This document shows, piece by piece, positions 46,379 through 55,419 of a stretch of DNA of 64,000 nt. A program made the translations under genes and the position numbers. Numbering within the stretch: position 1 is the first letter of the stretch; each line of letters opens with the position of its first letter. The notes beneath the pieces were generated by a model that saw only the letters and a program-made list of their open reading frames with translations, was not told where the DNA came from and did not search any database. The stretch spans positions 248,001-312,000 of the forward strand of contig NZ_CP009288.1 of the NCBI RefSeq assembly GCF_000756615.1. The letters are read 5' to 3'. The DNA is from Paenibacillus durus. Lineage in GTDB: Bacteria > Bacillota > Bacilli > Paenibacillales > Paenibacillaceae.

Positions 46379-47989
46379 ATGAAAAAAATGACCAAACATC
46401 TTACCCTGCTGCTGGTTCTGTGCGTCGTTCTGGCCGGCTGTGCCCCCAAATCCAATCCGCCGGCCTCAAGCGCGAGCCAGAGCCCCGGCGCGGATAGCGG
46501 CGCAACCGCGCAGCCGGCAGCCGCTTCATCGACTCTTACCGTAGCGTTCTCCGAAGGAGGAACGACACTCGATCCCGCCGAGGCGAGCGACCTGACCTCC
46601 GACACCTTCGTCATCGCCGCTTACGACCAGCTCGTGACCTATGGAGTCAAAACCGTGGATGGCGCCGACGTCGCCAACACGGATGAGATCAAGCCGATGC
46701 TGGCGGAAAGCTGGAGTGTATCGGACGATAACCTGACCTATACTTTCAAGCTCCGCAGTGGCGTTAAGTTCCAAAGCGGCAACACGGTGACGGCGGATTC
46801 GGTCGTATACACGTTCGACCGCGTGAAGAACTCGAAATCCGGCAGCTTCCTGTACGGGATGGCCGATATTAAGACGGTCACCGCCAAAGACCCTTCCACC
46901 GTTGAAATTGCTGTGAACAAGCCGAACCATATGTTTATGCAGATTATCGCCCTCTACAATTTCTCTATTGTTGACGATGTTGCCATGAAGGGCAAAAGCG
47001 CGGATTACCTTAAAACTAATACCGCAGGCTCCGGTCCGTTCGCAGTGGAGAAATGGGACCCGGCGAGTGAAGCCGTGCTTACCGCCAACGCCGACTACTG
47101 GCAGGGGGCGCCGAAGCTCAGCAAGGTTACGCTGAAATTCACCAAGGAAGCCTCCAACCGTGTGCTGCTGCTGGATAAAGGCGATGTGGACATGGCCATC
47201 GAAATTCCGGCCAAGGATGTTTCCTCCCTGCAGGCGAACAGCGCCCTCAGCGTGAAATCCAATGCCAGCAACCGCATCCTGTTCCTTGCGCTCAATAACA
47301 AAGTCAAGCCTTTTGACAACGTAAAGGTCCGTCAGGCGATTGCTTACGCGATTCCTTATGATCAGCTGATCAACGATGTTATGCACGGTCAAGCGAAACA
47401 GATGAAGAGCGCCGTTGCCAGCAACACGCCGGGATACACCGACAAGGGCTACACGTACGAGCATAACCTGGATAAAGCGAAGCAGCTGCTTCAGGAGGCA
47501 GGTTACGGAAACGGGTTCAGCTTTGACCTGACACTGGGTTCGGGCTTCCAGGATTGGGAAGACGACGCGGTGCTCATTCAGGCCGAGCTTGCCAAAGTCG
47601 GAGTGACGATGAACATCAACAAGGTAGCCCGGGCTCAGTTCCTGGAGATGCAAAAGAAGAAAAATCTGACCGCCTATATCTCGAAATGGACCTCCTTCGT
47701 TAACGATCCCGGCTATCACCTCGGATTTTTGATGTACGGCAAAGGTTCGTCCAACTATAACAATTACAGCAACGCCGAAGTAGACAAGCTTTGGGAGCAG
47801 GCCAGCGCGGAACCAAATGCGGATGCGCGCAAGCAGCTGTATGAGAAAGCCCAGGAGATTATTACAACCGAAGCGCCATGGAGCTATCTCTACGAATACA
47901 ACCGGATCGTCGGCATGAACGCCAAAGTCAGCGGTTATGTCTATTACCCGGATGAGATTATCCGCTTCTACCCGCTGTCCAAGAACTGA
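46379..47989 (+). CDS. Peptide ABC transporter substrate-binding lipoprotein
   Basis: Starts at ATG 46379 behind AAAGGGG. A 536-residue SBP_bac_5 family protein: signal with lipobox LAGC (mature Cys near residue 21), low-complexity Ser/Ala/Pro linker, then TLDPAEASDLTSDTFVIAAYDQL, LAESWSVSDDNLTYTFKLRSGVKFQSGNTVTADSVVYTFDR and the ligand domain to YEYNRIVGMNAKVSGYVYYPDE. It captures the substrate outside the membrane and feeds the DppBC channel. A hairpin after its stop may make it more abundant than the downstream genes. Confidence 0.93.
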   Translation: MKKMTKHLTLLLVLCVVLAGCAPKSNPPASSASQSPGADSGATAQPAAASSTLTVAFSEGGTTLDPAEASDLTSDTFVIAAYDQLVTYGVKTVDGADVANTDEIKPMLAESWSVSDDNLTYTFKLRSGVKFQSGNTVTADSVVYTFDRVKNSKSGSFLYGMADIKTVTAKDPSTVEIAVNKPNHMFMQIIALYNFSIVDDVAMKGKSADYLKTNTAGSGPFAVEKWDPASEAVLTANADYWQGAPKLSKVTLKFTKEASNRVLLLDKGDVDMAIEIPAKDVSSLQANSALSVKSNASNRILFLALNNKVKPFDNVKVRQAIAYAIPYDQLINDVMHGQAKQMKSAVASNTPGYTDKGYTYEHNLDKAKQLLQEAGYGNGFSFDLTLGSGFQDWEDDAVLIQAELAKVGVTMNINKVARAQFLEMQKKKNLTAYISKWTSFVNDPGYHLGFLMYGKGSSNYNNYSNAEVDKLWEQASAEPNADARKQLYEKAQEIITTEAPWSYLYEYNRIVGMNAKVSGYVYYPDEIIRFYPLSKN

Positions 47990-48025
47990 TAATTATAGGG
48001 AATCCTTCACGGTTTCTTAAAAATA

Positions 48026-48067
48026 GAGCGGCCGAGCCGGATGCAAATGCCGGTCCGGCCCTCTTTT
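48026..48067 (+). terminator. Partial terminator between binding protein and M20 genes
   Basis: GAGCGGCCGAGCCGG pairs imperfectly with CCGGTCCGGCCCTC, followed by TTTT. Probably leaky or a 3' stabiliser, since the importer ATPase genes lie downstream. Confidence 0.5.
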
Positions 48068-48123
48068 CCATAGCAAAAGCCTGAGCAGTCGCAGGCAATC
48101 ATTCAAAGGAGTTGTAGCCGGTT

Positions 48124-49404
48124 ATGAACTGGAGACAAAAGGTGCTTGATGAAATCGATGCCCGTCAGGAGGAGCTTCTTGAACTTTGCTCGAAATTTAT
48201 TCAGTTTCCAACGGAGAACCCGCCCGGGGATTCGAGAGACATCAGCGATTTTATCATAGAGTATTTGGCGAAATCCGGGATCGGGACGACGGTTCACGCC
48301 GCCACTCCGGAAATGCTGAATTTGGTATCAACCTATAAAGGAAGCGGCAGAACGGGCTCCGGCAAAAAGCTGATCTTCTGCGGCCACACCGATGTCGTTC
48401 CCGCCGGCGATTTGGACCGCTGGGATTTCGATCCCTTCTGCGGGGAAATCCGGGACGGCTACCTGCTGGGACGCGGAGCCTCCGACATGAAGGCGGGGCT
48501 GGCCGGGGTGCTGTTCGCCGCATCTCTGCTGGCGAAGCTTGGCGTTCCGCTGGGAGGCGACCTGACGCTGCTTGTTGTACCGGACGAAGAGACCGGCGGG
48601 CATCTCGGCGTTCCTTGGGTACTGGAGCGGGGACTGGTGGAGGGTACGGCCGCGGTTATCGCCGAGCCGTCCGGTCCGCTGAACCCGACGATTGGGCAAA
48701 AAGGAAGCTGCTGGTTCGAATTTACCGTCGAGGGGACGCCGGGACACGGCAGCCTGTCGCCGGTCGTCGGCGAGAGCGCCATCGTGAAGGCCGCAAAAGG
48801 GATCGAAGCGCTTCAGCGCTTGTGGGATATCGAACCGAATATCCCCGAAGAGGTCAAGAGCATTATCGCGATTTCCCAGCAGTATGCCAAGGAACGCGAG
48901 CCGGAAGGTCTGGCTTACCAGGTGTTCGATCATGTTAGCGTCAATATCGGCACCATTCAGGGCGGCACTAAAGTCAACGTGGTCGCCGACCGCTGCACGG
49001 TTCAGGTGGACTCGCGCGTTCCGTTCGGCGTTGACTATCGTCAGGTGATGGACCGCGCGGGATCGCTGCTGCTGGAGGCGGGCATCGAGACCGATATTAA
49101 GCCGTTTGGTTTTCAGGGCAATGCCAACTGGACGCCACCGGAAGAGCCTGTGGTGAAACATCTTGTGGACAGCATCTCCGAGGTCAGCGGCGAGGAGGCA
49201 TACGGAGTTCTGCAGTGGGCATCCAGCGATGCGCGCCATTTCCGTACGCATAACATTCCCGTGCTTCAGTACGGCCCGGCCGAGCTGTCCACTATCCATT
49301 CGTTTAACGAAAAAGCGCCGGTCTGGCAGATTATCCGGTCCGCCAAGGTTTATGCGCTGACGGCGCTGAAATATTTGGGCGTGGAGGAAACGCCGAACGC
49401 GTAG
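48124..49404 (+). CDS. M20 family ArgE/DapE-type deacylase
   Basis: A 426-residue binuclear zinc amidohydrolase embedded in the importer operon. Visible: FCGHTDVVPAGDLDRW (first His and Asp), GRGASDMKAGLAG (bridging Asp), VVPDEETGGHLG (catalytic Glu-Glu), IAEPSG, GTPGHGSLSP dimerisation domain, SSDARHFRTHNIP, and the last His in LSTIHSFNEKAP. Relatives remove N-acetyl, N-succinyl or N-formyl groups from amino acids or split dipeptides. Location between the binding protein and ATPase genes implies that it processes the imported compound in the cytoplasm. AAGGAG lies ten bases before the ATG. Confidence 0.92.
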   Translation: MNWRQKVLDEIDARQEELLELCSKFIQFPTENPPGDSRDISDFIIEYLAKSGIGTTVHAATPEMLNLVSTYKGSGRTGSGKKLIFCGHTDVVPAGDLDRWDFDPFCGEIRDGYLLGRGASDMKAGLAGVLFAASLLAKLGVPLGGDLTLLVVPDEETGGHLGVPWVLERGLVEGTAAVIAEPSGPLNPTIGQKGSCWFEFTVEGTPGHGSLSPVVGESAIVKAAKGIEALQRLWDIEPNIPEEVKSIIAISQQYAKEREPEGLAYQVFDHVSVNIGTIQGGTKVNVVADRCTVQVDSRVPFGVDYRQVMDRAGSLLLEAGIETDIKPFGFQGNANWTPPEEPVVKHLVDSISEVSGEEAYGVLQWASSDARHFRTHNIPVLQYGPAELSTIHSFNEKAPVWQIIRSAKVYALTALKYLGVEETPNA

Positions 49405-49489
49405 GGGAACCGTACTGCTCCCGAAGCCCGGCGGATTATGAAACTAAGACCTGTCATAACGATCAGAGCAACAAGAAGGAGGGGGAGTC

Positions 49490-50473
49490 ATGCCCGAACT
49501 GCTGGAAGTATCCGGACTGAGAACGGAATTTAAGACCTCCGGAGGGATGATCCGGGCGGTAGACGGCGTCGATCTTCGCATCAAAAAAGGCGAGACGCTC
49601 GGCATTGTAGGCGAATCGGGCTGCGGCAAGAGCATCACTTCGCTGTCGATCATGCAGCTGCTTCCCCTGAAAATCGGCCGGATTTCGGCCGGAGAGATCC
49701 GGTTTGAGGGCAGGGATCTCCTGAAAGCCAGCCGCCGGGAGATGCGCGGCATTCGGGGCAACCGGATTGCGATGATCTTTCAGGAGCCGATGACCTCGCT
49801 GAATCCCGTCTTCAAGATCGGCAAGCAAATCTCCGAGGCCGCCAGGTACCATTTGAAGATCGGCAAAAAAGAAGCCTGGAAGCGCTCGGTGGAGATGCTG
49901 ACCAAGGTGGGCATCCCACGGCCGGAGAAAATTGCGGATCAGTATCCGCACCAGCTGTCCGGCGGCATGCGCCAGCGCGTTATGATTGCCATGGCGATGA
50001 TCTGTAACCCGACGCTGCTGATTGCCGACGAGCCTACAACCGCGCTGGATGTCACCATTCAGGCTCAAATTCTCGATCTGATGCGAGAATTGCAGGAAAA
50101 GGAAGGGACCTCGATCCTGATGATTACCCATGATCTAGGCGTGGTCGCCGAAATGTGCGACCGTGTCGTGATTATGTACGCCGGTCAGGTGGTGGAAGAG
50201 ACGGATGTCGCCACGTTGTTCAGTGATCCGAAGCATCCGTATACCCAGGGGCTGCTGGCTTCGCTGCCGCAGCTTGCGGGAGACGCGGATCGTCTGCAGT
50301 CCATCCCGGGACAGGTTCCGAATCCGCTGCATATGCCTTCCGGCTGCCGGTTTGCCCCGCGCTGTCCTCACCGGTTCGAGCGGTGCGAACAGGCTGAACC
50401 GCAGCTGCTTGAGGACGAAACGGGACATTCCTGCCGGTGTTTCCTATATGAGAAGCGGGAGGTGTTGTCATGA
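49490..50473 (+). CDS. Peptide importer ATPase, DppD type
   Basis: A 327-residue ABC ATPase: Walker [10 protein letters not shown]-loop [10 protein letters not shown], signature LSGGMRQRV, Walker [14 protein letters not shown]-loop MITHDLG, and the C-terminal oligopeptide-transporter zone with [14 protein letters not shown], a cysteine cluster that binds Fe-S in some relatives. AAGGAGGGGG lies before the ATG. It overlaps the DppF-type gene by four bases (ATGA). Confidence 0.95.
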   Translation: MPELLEVSGLRTEFKTSGGMIRAVDGVDLRIKKGETLGIVGESGCGKSITSLSIMQLLPLKIGRISAGEIRFEGRDLLKASRREMRGIRGNRIAMIFQEPMTSLNPVFKIGKQISEAARYHLKIGKKEAWKRSVEMLTKVGIPRPEKIADQYPHQLSGGMRQRVMIAMAMICNPTLLIADEPTTALDVTIQAQILDLMRELQEKEGTSILMITHDLGVVAEMCDRVVIMYAGQVVEETDVATLFSDPKHPYTQGLLASLPQLAGDADRLQSIPGQVPNPLHMPSGCRFAPRCPHRFERCEQAEPQLLEDETGHSCRCFLYEKREVLS

Positions 50474-51435
50474 GCACGCTCTTGGAAGTTCGCGATTTAA
50501 AGAAGCACTACCCGATCCGCAAAGGTCTGTTCTCCAAGCAGACCGGGGCCGTAAAGGCGGTGGACGGCGTCAACCTGACCGTGCTGCGGGGCGAGACGCT
50601 GGCCGTGGTCGGCGAGTCGGGCTGCGGCAAGTCTACGACCGGCCGGGCAATTCTGCGGCTGATCGAGCCGACAGACGGTTCAATTTTGTTCGATGGCACC
50701 GATGTGCGCTCGCTCGGACCGGAAGCGCTCCGGAAAATGCGTACGCAAATGCAGATGGTATTCCAAGACCCGTATGCCTCATTGGACCCGCGCTGGACCG
50801 TCAGGCAGACACTGGAGGAGCCGTTCGCAACGCATATGCCGGAGCTGGCCGGGGCGGAACTGAAGGGCCGCGTCGCGGAGCTGATGGAGGTGGTGGGGCT
50901 TTCCCCTTACCATGCCCATAGGTACCCCCATGAGTTCTCGGGCGGGCAGCGCCAGCGGATCGGCATTGCCCGGGCGCTGGCCATGAACCCGAAGTTTGTA
51001 GTCTGCGACGAGCCGGTGTCCGCGCTGGACGTGTCGATTCAGGCGCAGGTGCTAGGCCTTATGCAGGATTTGCAGGAACGGTTCGGACTGACCTATATGT
51101 TCATCTCGCATGACTTGTCTGTCGTCAAGTTCATTAGCGACCGGGTGGCCGTTATGTATCTGGGCAAAGTGGTGGAGCTTGCGCCGACCAAGGAGTTGTT
51201 CGCGAACCCGCTGCATCCGTATACGAAAGCGCTGATGTCGGCGGTTCCGGTGCCGGACCCGGCCCAAAGACGAGAGCGTGTGATTCTGCGGGGGGATGTT
51301 CCAAGCCCCGAGAATCCGCCGCCGGGCTGCGCTTTTCATACCCGCTGCCCGGTAGCGACGGATATTTGCAGACAGGAGGTTCCGGCGCTCCGGGAGATTT
51401 CTCCCGGGACGCAGGCGGCTTGCCATCATGTGTGA
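50470..51435 (+). CDS. Peptide importer ATPase, DppF type
   Basis: A 321-residue ABC ATPase: [29 protein letters not shown] start typical of OppF/DppF, Walker [24 protein letters not shown], signature [15 protein letters not shown], Walker [12 protein letters not shown]-loop SHDLS, and the C-terminal [14 protein letters not shown] cluster. It forms the heterodimeric motor with the preceding ATPase. Last gene of the importer operon, followed by a strong terminator. Confidence 0.95.
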   Translation: MSTLLEVRDLKKHYPIRKGLFSKQTGAVKAVDGVNLTVLRGETLAVVGESGCGKSTTGRAILRLIEPTDGSILFDGTDVRSLGPEALRKMRTQMQMVFQDPYASLDPRWTVRQTLEEPFATHMPELAGAELKGRVAELMEVVGLSPYHAHRYPHEFSGGQRQRIGIARALAMNPKFVVCDEPVSALDVSIQAQVLGLMQDLQERFGLTYMFISHDLSVVKFISDRVAVMYLGKVVELAPTKELFANPLHPYTKALMSAVPVPDPAQRRERVILRGDVPSPENPPPGCAFHTRCPVATDICRQEVPALREISPGTQAACHHV

Positions 51436-51466
51436 AGCCAGCGCATAATTGGGATAAGACAGGATT

Positions 51467-51514
51467 AAGGGGTTGCCCCATAAGTAGTTTTGAGACTACT
51501 GAGGGGCAGCCCCT
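51467..51514 (+). terminator. Terminator of the peptide importer operon
   Basis: AAGGGGTTGCCCC pairs with GGGGCAGCCCCTT, and AGTAGT with ACTACT inside; followed by CTAATATTT. Confidence 0.8.
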
Positions 51515-51528
51515 TCTAATATTTCCCG

Positions 51529-51978
51529 CTAAACATGCTTCATTAACTGTTTCTTAAACCCTCTCTGGTCAGTGGAATAACCGATGGATTCATAAAATTT
51601 ATGCGAGGATTCACGTTTGCTTTCGGATACCAGTATGACATATTTGCAATGTTGGATTTCCCCAAAATCCTCAAGCGCTTGCATAAGCAGCTTTCCTACC
51701 CCTTGACCCCGGTACTGAGGCAGTACGACTACGTTTTCGATCAGCAGAAAAGAATTGCAATCACCAACAAGGTCGTAACAAGCAATTCCCATCGCAGTGC
51801 CGATCACTCTGTCTCCGTCGCAGGCGACGGCAACATAATAGTCAGGATTAGCGGATATAACTTCAAGCTGTTTTTTCATTGCGGTTAGATTAGACTCTTT
51901 GCCATTAAAGTCAACGAATAACTCGGAAAGTCCTGCAATATCATCGATTTCGGCTTTTCTAACTGTAATATGCTTCAA
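51529..51978 (-). CDS. GNAT family N-acetyltransferase
   Basis: Preferred start TTG 51978, eight bases after GGGAGG (an in-frame GTG at 51987 overlaps that site). A 149-residue GNAT: ITVRKAEIDDIAGLSELFVDF, YYVAVACDGDRVIGTAMGIA, LLIENVVVLPQYRGQGVGKLLMQALEDF (acetyl-CoA loop) and SHKFYESIGYSTDQRGFKK. The substrate is unknown. Convergent with the importer operon. Confidence 0.87.
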   Translation of the reverse strand: MKHITVRKAEIDDIAGLSELFVDFNGKESNLTAMKKQLEVISANPDYYVAVACDGDRVIGTAMGIACYDLVGDCNSFLLIENVVVLPQYRGQGVGKLLMQALEDFGEIQHCKYVILVSESKRESSHKFYESIGYSTDQRGFKKQLMKHV

Positions 51979-52243
51979 AGATAGCACCTCCCATGATTTT
52001 CTGAATTATATTACCATATTATAGGAGGGTGGTTGGACAATCTTTAGCTAGGGAGAAAAAGATGTTCGGCGATCATCCCCTTGAAATGGAGTTCGGCGCT
52101 GCCATTCGCACAGAAATACAGGGTTTTCCCTAGGACGGTAAGGCAGTGGGATAGCCCTGTTTTGTTGCTCGAAAGAAACCTTTAACGCCGTTCATCGTCT
52201 AATCAGATGGGATATTTTTGAAATTATTTGGGGAGGCAAGTAT

Positions 52244-53488
52244 ATGACGGTTAAAAAAATGCCGAAACCGGCAGTATGGCTGGCAGCGTTCGCTTTCTTG
52301 GCGGCAACGGTTATCATTCCGGTCCGGGATGTCAAAATTTCTGCCGCCGGCGCGGAAGCCGTCGTGCCAGCCGCTTCGGCACTAACGGCATCCGGCGCCG
52401 TGAGTTCCACGGATGCGGTCCGGTTGAACTTGATCAAGCATGAGATGAGAATTAATCTATCTGGCGGCGAAGCGTCGCTGGATGGAAAGGCTGTCAAGGC
52501 GGCTACGCCTGTAAAGCGAAACGGCCGATTGTATGTACCGCTGCGCGCGCTGGGCGAATCGGGAGCGGTATCCTCCGTTGACTGGAATTCCGCGAAACGG
52601 CAGGTTCGGGTCGTTTCGCGGCGGGCAGAGCTGAATTTCCGCATCGGCTCGATCCGGGTATATGATAGGCAGGGCAAGGCTCTGCCGGCGGAGAACTTTA
52701 CGATTCCGGCGCCGCTGTTAGTAGGCGGCACGGCCTATGTTCCAGTGCACGCGCTGGCCTTCTTCGGTCTGTCGGCAGGTACGGAGAACGGCCAGCTTTT
52801 CTGGAGATGGAGCGAGAAGAAGACGCAGGTACTGCAGCCGTACTGGGAGACGGGAGAAGATCAGGCAGTGTTTACTGTACTCTACGCCAAAGAGCTGTAT
52901 GCGCCGGGAGCCGGATCTCCAATCGGCTCGGGGGTCTGGTTCAGCTCGGTAGGGAAGATTGTGGGGAAGGACATCTCTCTGGACGGATCGCTCTATAACC
53001 GTATCCAGCTGTCCATGCCGCTGGAGCCGGGCATCAACCCGGTCGAGATCAGTTCCATAGGGATGGCAGCGGCAGGAATCCGGATCAGACGCAATGTAAG
53101 CGACCCGTCCGCGATTCCGGTGAATATTACAGAGGAAGGGAAAGAATTTTTGACTCTGGAATCTCCGGCAGGCGGCTACCTTAAACTTAAGTCCGGAGAC
53201 TCGTTCACGATTTCGGGCAAATTGATCAATCCGCCCAATCTGGCTATCAATAAATTGACGGTTACGATTCAGCGCTATGTACCGGATGCGAGGGATATAA
53301 GAAAGGATTTTACAACGGTTTCCACAAAGGAAATTCCGGTGAAAAACGGGATGTTCAGCAGGAGCGTAACCTTCTCTCAGTCCGGTTCATATCGGATTTA
53401 TGTAAACGGCTTGTCCTATACGACCTTCCTCGGATATGGCCCGGATTCCGTTACCTGGGCGAACCTGTCGGCGGAAGTGGCGGAATAA
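52244..53488 (+). CDS. Secreted protein with copper amine oxidase N-terminal-like domain
   Basis: A 414-residue exported protein with a signal anchor (residues 8-27). Residues 85-175 are a copper amine oxidase N-terminal-type repeat pair (VKRNGRLYVPLRALGESGAVSSVDWNSAKRQVRVV; LLVGGTAYVPVHALAFFG), a stalk-like module common in Paenibacillus surface proteins and not itself catalytic. The C-terminal half is beta-rich with no recognised enzyme motif. It probably acts at the cell surface. GGGGAGG lies about nine bases before the ATG. Confidence 0.85.
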   Translation: MTVKKMPKPAVWLAAFAFLAATVIIPVRDVKISAAGAEAVVPAASALTASGAVSSTDAVRLNLIKHEMRINLSGGEASLDGKAVKAATPVKRNGRLYVPLRALGESGAVSSVDWNSAKRQVRVVSRRAELNFRIGSIRVYDRQGKALPAENFTIPAPLLVGGTAYVPVHALAFFGLSAGTENGQLFWRWSEKKTQVLQPYWETGEDQAVFTVLYAKELYAPGAGSPIGSGVWFSSVGKIVGKDISLDGSLYNRIQLSMPLEPGINPVEISSIGMAAAGIRIRRNVSDPSAIPVNITEEGKEFLTLESPAGGYLKLKSGDSFTISGKLINPPNLAINKLTVTIQRYVPDARDIRKDFTTVSTKEIPVKNGMFSRSVTFSQSGSYRIYVNGLSYTTFLGYGPDSVTWANLSAEVAE

Positions 53489-53518
53489 GGGCAGTAAATA
53501 GCTCGGAGGCCGGATCTG

Positions 53519-54000
53519 CTAATCAATCGCTCCAAGAAACCACTGGCCCTGAGCATTTTTGACAAAATAGAAGTATAGATATTGGTCGCTTACCCCGGCA
53601 TCCTGCTTGACTTTGTCAATGATTTGAACCTCTATACGGCTCGCATGATCCTGCCTAACGGTGCCGAGCTGATTGAGAGCATAGTCACGGTTTAACAAAT
53701 ATAGCTGGGCGCTGCCCGATCGGTCGTCGGCAAACACGTTGCGGAACGCTTCCGTGTCCTTATTGGCCATGGAGGTTAGCGCCGTTTGCAGCAGTCTTTT
53801 TATCTCTTCGTTTAATAATGGTTCACTGCTCTTCTCCACGTTGACAAATATTCCAGCTTTAAAAAAATCGGGCGGCTCCTTTTGGACAGGGGTAGAATTT
53901 GGGCTGGGGCCGCTGCTCTCTTGTATGCCGGTAACATCCGGGAGGTCAGTATAACGTCAGCCAGCAATCCGACAAAGCCGGATAAGAACCATTTTCTCAT
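53519..54000 (-). pseudogene. Frameshifted exported lipoprotein-like gene
   Basis: ATG 54000 begins MRKWFLSGFVGLLA, an export signal that looks like the start of a lipobox. The frame then runs into low-quality sequence. Switching frame near 53955 gives YTDLPDVTGIQESSGPSPN, a Ser/Pro linker typical after a lipobox, then PVQKEPPDFFKAGIFVNVEKSSEPLLNEE and on to the open reading ending at 53519 (TALTSMANKDTEAFRNVFADD to AQGQWFLGAID). One missing base restores a single lipoprotein of about 160 residues. Either a real mutation or a sequencing error. No family recognised; an NTF2-like C-terminal fold is conceivable. Confidence 0.65.
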
Positions 54001-54030
54001 TGGTCTACACTCCCTCGTCGATTCTAGCCC

Positions 54031-55308
54031 CTACAACAGCTCCCCCCGCTTTTTCAAGTACCTGTACAGCGGCACGGCGGACAAGGCGCAGAGCAGGGCG
54101 CACAAGCCGATGAACACATAGCCCGCTTGAAGCCCGAGCAGCAGGCCGTTCTCGGCACCCCGGCTTGAAGCGACAATGTCCTTGATGCCGGTAATGATTG
54201 CGCCGATCAGATAATTGCCGATGACGCTGGACACGCCCATCAAGGTGACAATGAACGTAATGGCGGTGTCGCTGCCCTTACGGTAGCGCTGTGCGATCAG
54301 CGCCATCACGGTAGGATAGATCGGTGCGATGCCGATGCCCGCCGCCGCGAACAGGAACGCCCCCGGTTCACCAGCCGCGATGGCGGCGAAGGTGAGCAGA
54401 CCGGACAGGGCGGAGAAGACGATAACCGACAGCGTAAAGCCGATTTTATCGGTGACGGGACCGAGAAACAGCCGGGCGAAGGTGAAGCAGAGGAAGAAGA
54501 CGGACAGCATGCCCGCCGCAGCGGTTCCGCTCCAGCCGTAGGCTTTTTCCAGGAAGTTGACCAGCCAGCCTCCTACCGCCATTTCGGAAATGACGCCGAA
54601 GGACAGAATAGCGATCAGCATCCAGATCACGGGATCGGCAGCGATCGTTCGCAGCGGAATCCGGTCATCCTCTGTATTACCGCCGCTTGGGAATTTGCCC
54701 GCAATCGCCGGAATCATCGGCAGGACGGCCAGCGACAGAATGAGCAGGTAAACATCCCGCCAATCGATAGCCCGGCCGCCAATCGACAGCGTCATCAGCC
54801 CCGATGCGATCATCGGCGCCACGGTCGAGCTGAGCCCGTAGAAGAAATGGGACAGGTTCATCATCGTCCCGGTATTGCGGACAAAAATCCGCGCGCCGAG
54901 CACGGCCAGCCCGATTTCCAGCATTCCGTTGCCGATGTACATCAGGAAGAAGGAGCCGGAGAGCGCCGGATAGCTACGGGACAAGAAGATCAGCACGCCG
55001 GATACGACCATGGAGCCGAACGACAGCAGGCAGACGGCCTTGATACCGATTTTGCGGATCAGGTAGGCGGTGAAGGAGCAGGCCAGTAAATAGCCGAGCG
55101 AGTTCAGTGACAGCAGCGTGCCGATGCGCATCTCGTCAAGACCCATTTCGAGCTGGATGCGGGGAATGGCCGGGCCTTTGATATTTTCTGAGAAGCCGAA
55201 GATCAGAAATCCGATAAAGACGGTGAGCAGCTGAAAAATATATATGCGTTTGGACGAAGCGCTTGGAGGCGCTTTGGTTTGACTGAGTTCTTTTGGCAGA
55301 GTATCCAA
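54031..55308 (-). CDS. Major facilitator superfamily transporter
   Basis: Start probably TTG 55308, six bases after GGAGG, giving 425 residues (an ATG at 55377 lacks a site). Twelve predicted helices; IPRIQLEMGLDEMRIGTLLSLNSLGYLLACSFTAYLIRKIGIKAVCLLSFGSM contains the loop 2-3 region and FFLMYIGNGMLEIGLAVLGA helix 4. It resembles FucP/YfkF-like MFS sugar or metabolite transporters; the substrate is not predictable. Convergent with the frameshifted lipoprotein gene's downstream neighbours and next to the TnpB element. Confidence 0.85.
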   Translation of the reverse strand: MDTLPKELSQTKAPPSASSKRIYIFQLLTVFIGFLIFGFSENIKGPAIPRIQLEMGLDEMRIGTLLSLNSLGYLLACSFTAYLIRKIGIKAVCLLSFGSMVVSGVLIFLSRSYPALSGSFFLMYIGNGMLEIGLAVLGARIFVRNTGTMMNLSHFFYGLSSTVAPMIASGLMTLSIGGRAIDWRDVYLLILSLAVLPMIPAIAGKFPSGGNTEDDRIPLRTIAADPVIWMLIAILSFGVISEMAVGGWLVNFLEKAYGWSGTAAAGMLSVFFLCFTFARLFLGPVTDKIGFTLSVIVFSALSGLLTFAAIAAGEPGAFLFAAAGIGIAPIYPTVMALIAQRYRKGSDTAITFIVTLMGVSSVIGNYLIGAIITGIKDIVASSRGAENGLLLGLQAGYVFIGLCALLCALSAVPLYRYLKKRGELL

Positions 55309-55419
55309 TGAATTCCTCCATACAGAAGTAATCCGGCCGGCCGCAAGGCGGGGCAGCCAATCTTTAGTATTATACACGGCACCGCCTGTCCGGGGAAAGC
55401 GCCGACTCTAACTTGAACC

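Noticed and set aside
52118..52164. Hairpin ACAGGG/CCCTGT with TTTTG in the gap before the copper amine oxidase-like gene
   Set aside because: No plus-strand gene upstream and only a six-base outer stem; could be chance or a remnant, so not called as a terminator.
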